This document shows positions 12,401 to 21,585 of a stretch of 64,000 bases of DNA, in pieces. Below the pieces are notes generated by a model, which was not told the origin of the DNA, did not search any database, and was given only the letters and a program-made list of their open reading frames with translations. The first letter of the stretch is position 1; each line of letters opens with the position of its first letter. The stretch lies in NCBI GenBank assembly GCA_963975245.1, contig CAXBFJ010000009.1, positions 1 through 64,000 of the forward strand. The letters are read 5' to 3'. Position numbers and translations under genes: made by a program. This DNA is from Panacagrimonas sp963975245 (GTDB lineage Bacteria > Pseudomonadota > Gammaproteobacteria > Nevskiales > Nevskiaceae).

Positions 12401-14692
12401 ATGCAGATTCACCCCGATATCGTGCCCTTGGTCGCTGACCTGAATCCCGCTCAGAAGGAAGCCGTCACGGCTCCGCCCGAGCATCGTCTGGTCCTTGCCG
12501 GAGCAGGCTCTGGCAAGACGCGGGTGCTGGTTCATCGTATTGCCTGGTTGATTGCGGCTGAGAACGCCTCGCCCATGTCGGTTTTGGCGGTCACCTTTAC
12601 CAACAAAGCTGCCAGCGAGATGCGCGGCCGTATCGAGCAATTGATCACGGTACCGGTCAGGGCGATGTGGGTGGGTACGTTTCACGGGCTCGCACATCGC
12701 ATGCTCCGCCTGCACTGGAAAGAAGCGGGCCTGGATCAGAATTTCCAGATTCTGGATTCAGACGATCAGCTCCGTTTGGTCAAGCGCGTACTCAAGTCCC
12801 TGGAACTCTTCGATGAGCAGTGGCCGCCCAGAGTGGTGACGGGGTGGATCAATGCACAAAAAGAAGAAGCGCGTCGCCCTCAGGATTTCGACGATCAGGG
12901 AGACTTTACCGAGCGCCAGTTTGTGCGCATCTACAGCGCTTATGAGCAGGCCTGCGCCAATGCCAGCCTGGTCGACTTCGCCGAGTTGCTATTGCGTGCC
13001 TACGAACTGACGCGGGACAACGAAGACATTCAACGGCACTACCGGCAGCGCTTTCGCCATCTTCTGGTAGACGAGTTTCAGGACACCAACACGCTGCAAT
13101 ACAGTTGGCTGAAAGTGCTGGCGGGACGCACCGCGACTCTGTTCGCGGTCGGTGATGATGACCAGAGCATCTATTCCTGGCGAGGTGCTCGCGTCGAGAA
13201 CATGTCGCGCATGCAAAGCGACTTCGAAGGAACTGAAGTCATTCGCCTGGAGCAGAACTACCGATCCACCGGCACCATCCTCAAGGCCGCGAATGGCCTG
13301 ATCGAGAAGAACAGCAATCGTCTCGGCAAGAATCTCTGGACCGACATGGGAGAGGGCGAAGCAATCTCGCTCTACGGTGGCTTCAACGAGTATGACGAGG
13401 CCGAGTTTGTCGCCAGCCGCGTTCGTGAGCATCTTGATGGGCCTACCCGGCATAGCGACATTGCCATTCTGTATCGCTCCAACGCGCAATCGCGCGTCCT
13501 TGAAGAAATGCTCATCAAGGCGCGTGTGCCCTATCGCATCTACGGAGGTCTGCGATTCTTCGAGCGACAGGAAATCAAGGACGCACTCGCCTACTTGCGG
13601 CTCCTGAACAACCGCGATGACGACGGCAGCTTTGAGCGATCGGTCAATACACCACCTCGCGGCATTGGTGCCACGACGCTTGAGAAGATCCGCCAGATCT
13701 CTCGTGCCAGCAAAGTCTCTATGTGGAAAGCGGCACAGAATGCGGGCCCGCAATTGGGCCGCTCTGCCGCCAAGGTCAGCCTGTTCCTGCAGTTGATTGA
13801 CGACTTGCATGAACAAACCGCCGATATGGTGCTTTCAGATGCCATGGAAAAAGTCATCGCTCGAAGCGGACTGCGCGAGCACTACCAGAAGAGTGCCCAG
13901 AACGTTTCACGGGGAGGCCGCGGATCGGCCGAACTGGCAGAAGGGCGACTCGAGAATCTTGACGAACTTGTCAGTGCAGCTCGCAGTTTTGAGGCGGACC
14001 CCGGTCTGCTTGCGCAAGAAGAGTTGGAAGACGGAGAAGCTCCCATTCTCGATCCGGTTACGGCATTTCTTACGCATGCGTCGCTAGAGTCTGGAGAAGA
14101 GCAGGCGCGAGCGGGCGAAGATTGTGTGCAGCTGATGACCTTGCACGCTGCCAAGGGCCTGGAGTTTCCAGTGGTATTCATCGTGGGTGTTGAAAGCGGA
14201 TTGTTTCCATCCATGCGCGCCGTTGACGAAGGCAACCTAGAAGAAGAGCGGCGTCTGTTTTACGTGGGCATTACGCGGGCACGCCAGAAACTGTACCTCG
14301 CCTATGCCGAGATTCGTCGTGTCCACGGCGCTGAGCAGATGGGCGGGCCCTCGATGTTCGTCAAGGAGATTCCAGCCGAATGCATCATCGAGACGCGACC
14401 TCGACAGAGCGCCGGAATGCGTCCGGGTTTTGGAACGCGGGAATCACAGACTGCTTACGGCACCGGTGGTCCTTCATTGTTGCGGTCCCATGCCAAGGCC
14501 CGCATTCACGGTGCGCCTGATCAGGGGCCGGGCGGGTTCAAGCTCGGCCAAGGGGTGATTCACCCCAAGTTTGGTGAGGGCACCATCGTGCGCTTCGATG
14601 GCGATGGCGACCGGGCGCAGGTCGAGATCAATTTTCGCGATGTCGGAACCAAGATTCTGGTGATGGGCTTCGCCAAGTTGCGGGCAGCCTGA
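12401..14692 (+). CDS. uvrD: DNA helicase II (UvrD/PcrA type)
   Basis: A 763-aa superfamily 1A helicase, slightly longer than E. coli UvrD (720 aa). Visible motifs are Walker A GAGSGKT (motif I), VDEFQDTN (motif II), GDDDQSIYSWRGA (motif III), EQNYRST (motif IV), LMTLHAAKGLEFPVVF (motif V) and VGITRARQKLYLAYA (motif VI). The C-terminal Tudor-like segment HPKFGEGTIVRFDGDGDRAQVEI favours UvrD/PcrA over Rep. It unwinds DNA 3'-5' in nucleotide-excision and mismatch repair. A 51-aa ORF begins 1 nt after its stop. Confidence 0.95.
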   Translation: MQIHPDIVPLVADLNPAQKEAVTAPPEHRLVLAGAGSGKTRVLVHRIAWLIAAENASPMSVLAVTFTNKAASEMRGRIEQLITVPVRAMWVGTFHGLAHRMLRLHWKEAGLDQNFQILDSDDQLRLVKRVLKSLELFDEQWPPRVVTGWINAQKEEARRPQDFDDQGDFTERQFVRIYSAYEQACANASLVDFAELLLRAYELTRDNEDIQRHYRQRFRHLLVDEFQDTNTLQYSWLKVLAGRTATLFAVGDDDQSIYSWRGARVENMSRMQSDFEGTEVIRLEQNYRSTGTILKAANGLIEKNSNRLGKNLWTDMGEGEAISLYGGFNEYDEAEFVASRVREHLDGPTRHSDIAILYRSNAQSRVLEEMLIKARVPYRIYGGLRFFERQEIKDALAYLRLLNNRDDDGSFERSVNTPPRGIGATTLEKIRQISRASKVSMWKAAQNAGPQLGRSAAKVSLFLQLIDDLHEQTADMVLSDAMEKVIARSGLREHYQKSAQNVSRGGRGSAELAEGRLENLDELVSAARSFEADPGLLAQEELEDGEAPILDPVTAFLTHASLESGEEQARAGEDCVQLMTLHAAKGLEFPVVFIVGVESGLFPSMRAVDEGNLEEERRLFYVGITRARQKLYLAYAEIRRVHGAEQMGGPSMFVKEIPAECIIETRPRQSAGMRPGFGTRESQTAYGTGGPSLLRSHAKARIHGAPDQGPGGFKLGQGVIHPKFGEGTIVRFDGDGDRAQVEINFRDVGTKILVMGFAKLRAA

Positions 14693-14693
14693 G

Positions 14694-14849
14694 ATGCCGC
14701 CGGAAATCTTCTGGCTCATCTGTTTTATCGTGGCCATGCTCGTGGGGCCTTTTGCAGCGCTGCGAGCCTTTTCTGTTTTTCGCCGACGCCGCGACGCCAG
14801 AAAGATGAAACAAGCTCCCGCTTCGGACCGGGAAACTGATTCAACGTAG
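14694..14849 (+). CDS. Small single-span membrane protein, 51 aa, coupled to uvrD
   Basis: The ATG lies 1 nt after the uvrD stop (TGA-G-ATG), which suggests translational coupling. The translation starts MPPEIFWLICFIVAMLVGPF, a clear transmembrane segment of about 20 residues, then a strongly basic patch (RAFSVFRRRRDARKMK) and a polar tail ending DRETDST. This gives an N-out/C-in topology by the positive-inside rule. I do not recognise a family. Reading frame, spacing and topology look coherent, but the length is short enough for chance. Confidence 0.5.
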   Translation: MPPEIFWLICFIVAMLVGPFAALRAFSVFRRRRDARKMKQAPASDRETDST

Positions 14850-14920
14850 GCAATTCGCCGCGTTTAGGCGTGGCTGAAAAATCTCGCGCTCATCTCAGCA
14901 GCAGTACAGGAGAACAAAGG

Positions 14921-15709
14921 ATGCACGGTTTCATGCCCGAAGCCTGGCTTGCCCTGATCATCGCCTTGTATCTGATCTGGCGCTTCTTCAGAAAGCGATC
15001 TGCTGAGGGCTTTGAAGCAAGCCGCTCTCCATTGAACTGGAAGCATTTGCTGGAGGACCGTATCCACCTGCTGCAGCGACTTTCGCCAGAGCAACGGCAG
15101 GGCTATCACGACAAGGTCCAACAATTTGTCTCGAAAAAGGCCTTTGTCGGATGCGCCGGACTTGAGGTCACCGACGAGATGAAAACGCTGATTGCAGGCT
15201 GGGCCTGCCTGCTCATCTTGCGAAAGGATGCACAGCTGTTTCCGGGCGTCAGAAGCATTCTGATCTATCCCGGCCCCTTTCGCGCCGCTGTGTCAGCGCC
15301 CGATGAAAATGGCCTGGTCGCGGATCAGCCACCGTGGATGAGCGGCGAATCATGGTCAGGGCAAAGAGTGATCTTGTCGTGGCAGGATGTGGAAGCCGCT
15401 CTGGACGGTGGTCCGACCAATGTTGTCGTGCATGAGTTTGCGCACCAATTGGATGATGAATTTCCGCAGAGCGAAGGTGCTCCCCTGTTGCCTGACTATC
15501 AGCGGTGGGCAGAAGTGATGCAGCGAGAGTTTGACGAGCACCGTAGCCAGACGCGTCCATCGCTTCTGGACCCATATGGCGCGGAGAATCCTGCTGAATT
15601 CTTCAGCGTTGCAAGCGAAACTTTCTTCCAGCGAGGCGCTGAGTTTTCTGATCAGCACCCGCATCTGTATCAGCTTCTGGAGGACTATTACGGCATCGAA
15701 ACGCACTAA
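14921..15709 (+). CDS. mtfA: MtfA-family zinc metallopeptidase (M90)
   Basis: The 262-aa length matches E. coli MtfA (265 aa), a zinc aminopeptidase that also binds the Mlc repressor and so affects glucose PTS control. The HEXXH motif is HEFAH at residues 171-175, followed by QLDDEF. An N-terminal hydrophobic segment (about 7-17) precedes basic residues. The ATG at 14921 has AGGAGA seven bases upstream; a GTG at 14870 in the same frame is less likely. Whether it binds an Mlc-like repressor here is unknown. Confidence 0.88.
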   Translation: MHGFMPEAWLALIIALYLIWRFFRKRSAEGFEASRSPLNWKHLLEDRIHLLQRLSPEQRQGYHDKVQQFVSKKAFVGCAGLEVTDEMKTLIAGWACLLILRKDAQLFPGVRSILIYPGPFRAAVSAPDENGLVADQPPWMSGESWSGQRVILSWQDVEAALDGGPTNVVVHEFAHQLDDEFPQSEGAPLLPDYQRWAEVMQREFDEHRSQTRPSLLDPYGAENPAEFFSVASETFFQRGAEFSDQHPHLYQLLEDYYGIETH

Positions 15710-15874
15710 GTCGCAGTGCGCCTTATGCCTGCACGCGCGTGCTCACGAGGCAGACACATTTGATCAGGTAAGAGCGTTTACCGAGTCTCATGCATAATGA
15801 CGCCGGATGACGGGTCAATGCCACGAGCAGCTACAGATGGCAATCCGACTACGCCGTATCAGGGTTGAGAGCGC

Positions 15875-17281
15875 ATGAGTACTCCCGCAGTCCTTCTGGA
15901 CGGGACCTGGGTCGATAATTTTCGCGTCGTGCGAAGGCTGGGCCGTGGTGGCTTCGGTGTCACTTACCTGGCTGAAGAGTTCCGTGAATGGGAGCACGGA
16001 GAAGGCGAGCGAGAAACGACATCTCCCTTACGACAAGTCGTGCTCAAGGAATTCTTTCCTCGTGGCCTGGCGGATCGAGTAGAGGGCAATACTGTCGCCG
16101 TATCCACTGATCTGGAAGGCGCCGAGCAGGGCTTTCAGATGGCGCTCAAGGGCTTCTATCAGGAAGCCGAAGCGCTCATGCGGTTTGATCACCCCAACGT
16201 CATCAAGATTTATCGGGTATTTCGACGAAATGGCACGGCGTATTTCGTGATGCCATACCTGCAGGGCGAGTCAATGAAGTTGCTGCTCAAGCGCGAAGGC
16301 GCGCTGAGCGAGGCGCGAGCCCGAGTGCTGCTGATGCCCGTGCTCGACGGACTTACCCACGCCCACGCCCGGGGAATCCTGCATCGCGACCTGAAGCCCG
16401 ACAACATCATGACAGCGGTGGAAGGTGGCCCGGTTCTCATCGACTTCGGTGCTGCACGCGCACAGGTGCTCGACGGATCAGCGGAGTACACGAGACAAAG
16501 CGAGCTGGTGGCCTATAGCCCAGGCTACGCCGCGCTGGAGCAATATGGCCGTGCAAGCCGTGACAATCCGCATGGTCCGCAGACGGATGTTTACGGCATG
16601 GCGGCGGTTTTGTATCACGCCGTGGTCGGAGAGCCGCCGGTAGAGGCCTCGCAGCGGTCAATGCAGATCACCAATGGTGCCGATGATCCTCTGCTGCCCG
16701 CCTCGCAGCGTCTGCAGGGGGCAAAGGGTTGCAGCGCCGCATTCCTGGCTGCAATTGACTGGGCACTGGAATTGGCCAGCCGAAACCGCCCTCAGACCTT
16801 GAGTGTCTTTCGGGCTGCGCTGGATGGCGAAGTTTCCGTCCCCGAGCAGACCAGAATGCGCCTGGCCGCCTTGGGCGTCGAAGGCGCCGCCGACATTGCG
16901 CCGCCTGCAGAAGTGACAGCGCAAGCCTCAGTCCGTGTCGGCGCTGCAGAGCGCGCGCGCCCCCGGCTTGATGCTCCGCAAGGCGCAGTCGCTCCCGAAA
17001 TCAGTGTTCCGGCGCGCCCCCGCAGCCGGCGACGCAGCCGACTGCTGCCATTGATGTTCCTGCTCGCCTTGTGTGCCTTGGCATGGATGTTCGGTCGTGA
17101 GCAGATTGAGCAGGGCCTTCAGGAGCATTTGCCGCAAACCGTTATCGAGCGTTTGCCCCCCAGTTGGTGGCATTTTTCAGTCTCAACCCGGCCAGTGCCG
17201 GGAATGCAGAGGCAGAATCACGCGCGGGACCAGAATCAGAACCGCTTGCAGGCCAGCCGGTGCCCAGCGAATCTGAAATGA
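15875..17281 (+). CDS. Membrane-anchored Ser/Thr protein kinase (Hanks type)
   Basis: The kinase domain spans about residues 10-310. It has the glycine-rich loop LGRGGFGVTY, catalytic HRDLKPDN (His170-Arg171-Asp172) and DFG starting at Asp190. A Pro/Arg-rich linker follows, then one predicted TM helix at about 390-407 and a short extracytoplasmic tail. This is the topology of bacterial PknB/STPK receptors. The last 39 codons overlap the next gene in the -1 frame, and that tail (Gln/Asn/Arg-rich) looks unlike a conserved domain. The kinase may therefore originally read through into the SUMF1-domain ORF. Substrates are unknown. Confidence 0.88.
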   Translation: MSTPAVLLDGTWVDNFRVVRRLGRGGFGVTYLAEEFREWEHGEGERETTSPLRQVVLKEFFPRGLADRVEGNTVAVSTDLEGAEQGFQMALKGFYQEAEALMRFDHPNVIKIYRVFRRNGTAYFVMPYLQGESMKLLLKREGALSEARARVLLMPVLDGLTHAHARGILHRDLKPDNIMTAVEGGPVLIDFGAARAQVLDGSAEYTRQSELVAYSPGYAALEQYGRASRDNPHGPQTDVYGMAAVLYHAVVGEPPVEASQRSMQITNGADDPLLPASQRLQGAKGCSAAFLAAIDWALELASRNRPQTLSVFRAALDGEVSVPEQTRMRLAALGVEGAADIAPPAEVTAQASVRVGAAERARPRLDAPQGAVAPEISVPARPRSRRRSRLLPLMFLLALCALAWMFGREQIEQGLQEHLPQTVIERLPPSWWHFSVSTRPVPGMQRQNHARDQNQNRLQASRCPANLK

Positions 17282-18363
17282 TGCGGGCGGAGGCCAAAGT
17301 TTCAGTTGATGAAGGCGTTAGAGAAGCATACGAAGCCGCTCGGCAGGTGAACTCAATCCAGGCCTGGCAGGCGTTCAAGGACGCTTTCCCCGATAGTCCG
17401 CTGGTTGCTGCCGCCAGCATTCGCATCGCAGCGCTTACGGGGCAGACCAAGGCCGATCAAGAGAAGACCCAGGTCGACAAGCTGGCCAGGCCGGAACAGA
17501 AATCTGTTGCACGGCCCGAACCTGCCGTTCCCAAGGCTTCGGCGCCTCAGTCGATGCGGTCCGTGGCACCTGCCAGAGCCGCCGCAGCCGAGCCTCCCCT
17601 GTCCAGAGGTGGCGTGCGTGACTGCAGCGGCTGCCCGGAATTGGTCAGTATCCGCGGGGGCAGCTTTCGAATGGGTGATGTCAGTGGCACTGGAGAAGCA
17701 GATGAGTTGCCACTGCGAACCGTCAACATCAAGCCCTTCTACGCTGGGCGCTATGAAGTAACGTTTGATGAATGGAATCGCTGCGTGCGCAGCGGGGCCT
17801 GTCCGGCAGCAGAATCTGATGCCGGGTGGGGCGAGGGGAGGCGCCCGGTGATCAACGTGAGCTGGAACGATGCCCAGCGATACACCCAATGGCTGTCCCG
17901 CCAAAGTGGAAAAAGCTATCGATTGCCGTCGGAGTCCGAGTTTGAGTATCTCAACCGAGCAGGTTCAGAAGCGGAATACCCCTGGGGAAGCAATGGCGCT
18001 TCGGCGTGCACCTTCGCGAATGTGGCGGACGTTCAGGCCAAGCGACGCAAACCCAAATGGAGCACGTTCGCCTGTGATGATGGCAATCCATTCACCGCTA
18101 CTGCCGGCAGTTATCGACCTAATGCGTTCGGTCTTTTCGATGTAAGCGGCAATGTCTGGGAATGGACCCAGGACTGTTACGCAAGCTACAGAAATGCGCC
18201 CACCGATGGCGCTGCTCACAACCCCCGCAACTGCGCGCGTCGCGTCGTTCGTGGAGGTTCCTGGAGCGATGCCAGGCGCAACCTGCGTTCGGCCGACCGT
18301 ACCGCGAGTGCCCCCACGGCGCGGCTCAACATCGTTGGCTTGCGCGTGGTGCGAGAGCCCTAG
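17164..18363 (+). CDS. SUMF1/FGE-type sulfatase-modifying-factor domain protein
   Basis: The open frame gives 399 aa. Residues 1-150 are Ala/Glu/Pro-rich linker. The C-terminal 240 residues form an FGE-sulfatase/SUMF1 C-type-lectin-like domain with GGSFRMGD, YEVTFDEWNRC, PVINVSWNDAQRYTQWLS, YRLPSESEFEY, FDVSGNVWEWTQDCY and RRVVRGGSW. The start is uncertain. 17164 is the upstream TTG limit. An ATG at 17278 forms an ATGA overlap with the kinase stop, and a frameshift could instead fuse both ORFs. Kinase-SUMF1 fusions are common in proteobacteria. True formylglycine generation is not shown; many such domains have other roles. Confidence 0.8.
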   Translation: MVAFFSLNPASAGNAEAESRAGPESEPLAGQPVPSESEMMRAEAKVSVDEGVREAYEAARQVNSIQAWQAFKDAFPDSPLVAAASIRIAALTGQTKADQEKTQVDKLARPEQKSVARPEPAVPKASAPQSMRSVAPARAAAAEPPLSRGGVRDCSGCPELVSIRGGSFRMGDVSGTGEADELPLRTVNIKPFYAGRYEVTFDEWNRCVRSGACPAAESDAGWGEGRRPVINVSWNDAQRYTQWLSRQSGKSYRLPSESEFEYLNRAGSEAEYPWGSNGASACTFANVADVQAKRRKPKWSTFACDDGNPFTATAGSYRPNAFGLFDVSGNVWEWTQDCYASYRNAPTDGAAHNPRNCARRVVRGGSWSDARRNLRSADRTASAPTARLNIVGLRVVREP

Positions 18364-18417
18364 GCCGAGGCCTGTTGCAAAGCTTCGCCCACCGCGAATG
18401 ATCGCTGCCGTGTGTCT

Positions 18418-19062
18418 TCAGGGCTGGCGAATCACGCGGCCGTCATAGCCATTGATCTTCAACTGAGCCAAGGCGGCTTGCGCACTTTCCAGGCTGTCCC
18501 GCGGCCCGATACGAACCCGATGCCAGGTTTCGTTTTGCTGTCCAGTGACGGTCTCTATTCGCGCTTCTATTCCCGATAACGCCAGATTGGCTTTATGTTT
18601 TTCCGCGTTCTCGGCGTCGCGAAACGAACCGGCAAGGATCAGATACCTCTCGCTCTTGCTGGCAGGCTTGGCGGCCTGAATGCTCTGCGAAGGCTCTGGC
18701 GCTGTCGCAGCTGCGACCGGCGCTTTTTCCTCCTTCTGTGGTGCGGGCTTGGGCGGTACCGGTCGCGAAGGTGAGGGGGCGGAGTCGCCAGACACCACGA
18801 CCTGTTCTTCTTCGAGCAACGTGTAGAAATCGAAACGCGGGTCTTCCTTGGGTGGAATCTCGACTCTGGGCTTCTTCACCTGTCCTGCGGGCGGCGCATT
18901 GACCTTGGCAGAGGGAATGGGCTGCGCCGGACGCGTGATGTAGACCACCACCGCAATGAACAAGCCAATGGTCAGGCCGGAAACGAGCCAGATCCAGCCC
19001 GGTAGGCCCGTTGGTTTTCTGGCAGATGTGCGCCGGTCGCGTCCCGCGTAGTCACGCGCCAT
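18418..19062 (-). CDS. SPOR-domain cell-division protein (FtsN-like)
   Basis: A 214-aa bitopic protein: a basic cytoplasmic N-terminus (about 1-22), a TM helix (about 23-45), a Pro/Lys-rich periplasmic linker, and a C-terminal SPOR domain from about 137 starting RYLILAGSF and ending at the stop. SPOR domains bind septal peptidoglycan lacking stem peptides. A SPOR/FtsN-like gene directly downstream of argS is typical of pseudomonads and relatives. The linker is short compared with E. coli FtsN (319 aa), so 'FtsN-like' is the safer name. Confidence 0.8.
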   Translation of the reverse strand: MARDYAGRDRRTSARKPTGLPGWIWLVSGLTIGLFIAVVVYITRPAQPIPSAKVNAPPAGQVKKPRVEIPPKEDPRFDFYTLLEEEQVVVSGDSAPSPSRPVPPKPAPQKEEKAPVAAATAPEPSQSIQAAKPASKSERYLILAGSFRDAENAEKHKANLALSGIEARIETVTGQQNETWHRVRIGPRDSLESAQAALAQLKINGYDGRVIRQP

Positions 19063-19154
19063 CAGAGTGTCACCATCGTTGGTTGCTGCAGGTGCGGCAG
19101 CCGTCGCAGCGTCTTGGCTTGAGGTTCATCGTTGAACAGCATCGTCATCAGTAT

Positions 19155-20936
19155 CTACATGGATTCCGGTTGCGAGACGCCCAGAAGATCCAGGCCGTTG
19201 ACCAGAACCTGGCGAGTGGCGGTAATCAGTGCAAGGCGTGCTGTCTGAAGCTCGGCGTCTTCGACAAGAAATTTGTGTGCGTTGTAGTAACTGTGCAGAG
19301 CGTCTGCAAGATCACGCAGGTAGAAGGCGAGCAGGTGCGGCGCATATTGGCTGGCTGAGGCCTGCAAGGTCTGCGCATAGCGTTGCAGAACCGTCAGTAG
19401 ATGCTTCTCCTGAGGCTCGACGAGGCGATGCAGGCTGGCGGCCGCCGCAGCGGTATCAAAGCTCTGGCCACGCTCCTGCAATTGTCGGAATACCGAGCAG
19501 ATGCGCGCGTGCGCGTACTGCACGTAATACACAGGATTGTCATTGGACTGCGACCGCGCCAGTTCGATGTCGAATTCAAGATGCTGGTCGTGCGAACGCA
19601 TCAGATAGAAGAATCGTGTCGCGTCCTTGCCGGCTTCGCTGATCAGGTCCTGCAGGGTGACGAAGTTTCCGCTGCGCTTGCCCATGCGCCCGGACGACAG
19701 GGTGACAAACTGCATCAGCTGCACGCGCAGTGCATCTTTTCGCCCGGTCAGGGCTTCGATTGCGGCGCGCACGCGGGCGATATAACCGTGATGATCCGCG
19801 CCCCAGACGTCCAGCAGCAGCGGATATCCCCGGTCGAGCTTGTCGACGTGATAGGCCAGGTCATTGGCAAAGTAGGTGGCCGCGCCATCGGCCTTGAACA
19901 GCACGCGATCTTTCTCATCGCCCAGTTCGCTGGTACGCAGCCAGGTCGCGCCGTCCTTCTCAAAAACATGCCCACCCTCGCGGAGGCGCTCAATCGCGGT
20001 ACGTGCAAATCCAGACTCAACGAGGCTGCGCTCCGAGTACCACTGATCAAAACGGACGCCAAAATTTTCCAGTGTGCTTCGGATGGCGGCGAGCTGCTTT
20101 TCCAGTGCCAGTTTCTGGACCTGTTGATACGCATCGTCGCCGAGCAAGCTACGCGCACGCAGGATCAGGCCGTCGAGAAGGGCTTCCTGTGAACTCTTGG
20201 CTTCTGCCTTGCCGGCGTCGTCTTCGCCTTCTGCGGCCACACGCTCGGGCGCAAGGCCATCAAAGACTGCGGCGCTGGCGTGCCGCAGAGCATCGCCTTG
20301 CTGCGATTTGAGTTCGTCACTGGTCTCGCGGATGTAATCCGAAGGGTAGCCGCGTGCGGGAAAATTGAAAGTCTCTCCGCAGGCCTGCAGATAGCGCAGC
20401 CAGACGCTGACGGTGAGAATGTCGACCTGGCGACCGGCATCGTTGACGTAATACTCGCGGTGCACATCCCAGCCGCAGGCTTGCAGGATGTTTGCCAGCG
20501 AATCTCCGTAGGCCGCGCCACGACCGTGGCCGACATGCATCGGGCCGGTGGGGTTGGCAGAAACGTACTCGACGAGAATTTTTCCGTGGTTGGCATTACT
20601 GCGGCCAAACGCCTTGCCCTCGCGCAGAATGTCTGCCGCTACCGCCTGAAACGCCGCTGGCGTCATGAAGAAATTGATGAAGCCTGGACCTGCCAGCTCT
20701 GTTTTCTCAATCCACTCGGACGCGGGCATGTGATCAAGCAGCATCTGTGCGATGACGCGAGGCGGCTTGCCCAGTGGCTTGGCGATAACCAGCGCGAGAT
20801 TGGTCGCAAAATCGCCGTGGCGTGGGTCGCGAGCGGCATCGATCTGCATGCCTGAAGGCAGACTCAGGTCTTGCTTCAGTTCCGCGGATACCGAGGCCAA
20901 AGCCTGTGCAAGCAAGGCTTGTAGATGGGATTTCAT
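19155..20936 (-). CDS. argS: Arginyl-tRNA synthetase
   Basis: A 593-aa class I aminoacyl-tRNA synthetase. The N-terminal Add1 domain (about 1-110) is followed by the HIGH-type motif in PTGPMHVGHGRGAAYGDSL. The KMSKS-like loop is GRMGKRSGNFVTL, and the C-terminal anticodon-binding domain contains NPVYYVQYAHARICSV. It charges tRNA-Arg, requiring tRNA for activation. The SPOR gene follows 92 nt downstream, a conserved neighbour. Confidence 0.97.
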   Translation of the reverse strand: MKSHLQALLAQALASVSAELKQDLSLPSGMQIDAARDPRHGDFATNLALVIAKPLGKPPRVIAQMLLDHMPASEWIEKTELAGPGFINFFMTPAAFQAVAADILREGKAFGRSNANHGKILVEYVSANPTGPMHVGHGRGAAYGDSLANILQACGWDVHREYYVNDAGRQVDILTVSVWLRYLQACGETFNFPARGYPSDYIRETSDELKSQQGDALRHASAAVFDGLAPERVAAEGEDDAGKAEAKSSQEALLDGLILRARSLLGDDAYQQVQKLALEKQLAAIRSTLENFGVRFDQWYSERSLVESGFARTAIERLREGGHVFEKDGATWLRTSELGDEKDRVLFKADGAATYFANDLAYHVDKLDRGYPLLLDVWGADHHGYIARVRAAIEALTGRKDALRVQLMQFVTLSSGRMGKRSGNFVTLQDLISEAGKDATRFFYLMRSHDQHLEFDIELARSQSNDNPVYYVQYAHARICSVFRQLQERGQSFDTAAAAASLHRLVEPQEKHLLTVLQRYAQTLQASASQYAPHLLAFYLRDLADALHSYYNAHKFLVEDAELQTARLALITATRQVLVNGLDLLGVSQPESM

Positions 20937-21173
20937 GAAAGAGAAGGCAAGGGAATATCGCCAGAGGGGAATTCGGGCGCGGAAGTTTATCCCGCGAGCC
21001 TCGCATCGTCATGCGAAGTCGCTGGTTCAGCGCGGTATATCAGGTCAGCGTGCTGATGATTCAGGGCACGGTGAGCGCCGCAAACCTGTCCAGGCGACGT
21101 GATGATTGCGGTTGTCGGCCTCAGGCCTACGTCTATCGGCATTGGGGTGTCAGGCGCACATCGCGGAGGCAAG

Positions 21174-21332
21174 ATGAACCTGTCACCGCAACGAGTCGCT
21201 CAGATTCAATGCACATGGGAGTCAAAAGCCATGAAACGACAGCGCGAGAAGCAGATTTTGAGTTTGATGCGTTGGATCATGCTCAGCGTACTGATGCTGG
21301 TGACCGTGCCGATCGAGGCCATGCTGATTTGA
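21174..21332 (+). CDS. Possible 52-aa membrane protein
   Basis: ATG at 21174 is preceded by GGAGG (21165-21169, 4-nt spacing). The translation has a polar, basic N-terminal half (MNLSPQRVAQIQCTWESKAM, then KRQREKQ) and a hydrophobic C-terminal segment rich in Leu, Met and Val ending in IEAMLI. An internal ATG at 21231 with GGGAG upstream would give 33 aa. A terminator-like hairpin 93 nt downstream on the same strand supports a short transcript. I do not recognise a family; chance remains possible. Confidence 0.35.
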   Translation: MNLSPQRVAQIQCTWESKAMKRQREKQILSLMRWIMLSVLMLVTVPIEAMLI

Positions 21333-21424
21333 GTGCAGCATCAATCGACGACATCGACAAGTTTTGAAGGGCGTAACGCGCACTTCAAGCGGCCAGAGAG
21401 TCCGTAATCAGTCTCTCCCCCCTG

Positions 21425-21457
21425 ACCGGGTCCGGTACGCCGACCCGGTATTCTTTT
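21425..21457 (+). terminator. Terminator hairpin upstream of rubredoxin
   Basis: ACCGGGTC (21425-21432) pairs perfectly with GACCCGGT (21442-21449), 9-nt loop, followed by ATTCTTTT. It points on the plus strand and would end a transcript from the 21.1-21.3 kb ORF region. Confidence 0.65.
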
Positions 21458-21585
21458 GCCTGCGAATCGAGGGCAACATTCCCGCGCAGAATCAAAAGTG
21501 TCGAAAAGACGGTAAAAGTGCGTAAAATTCGCCACCCTTGCTGGGAAGGCCTGTATTCCTGGCACCGACAAGTCTGAGAAACCCA

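Larger units (their letters stand above)
20937..21585. other. 649-bp intergenic region between argS and rubredoxin
   Basis: This interval holds the argS promoter side (minus strand), a possible 52-aa plus-strand ORF with its own Shine-Dalgarno (21174-21332), and a terminator hairpin (21425-21457). No other convincing gene was seen; other open frames here have unlikely composition or no ribosome-binding site. Confidence 0.5.
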
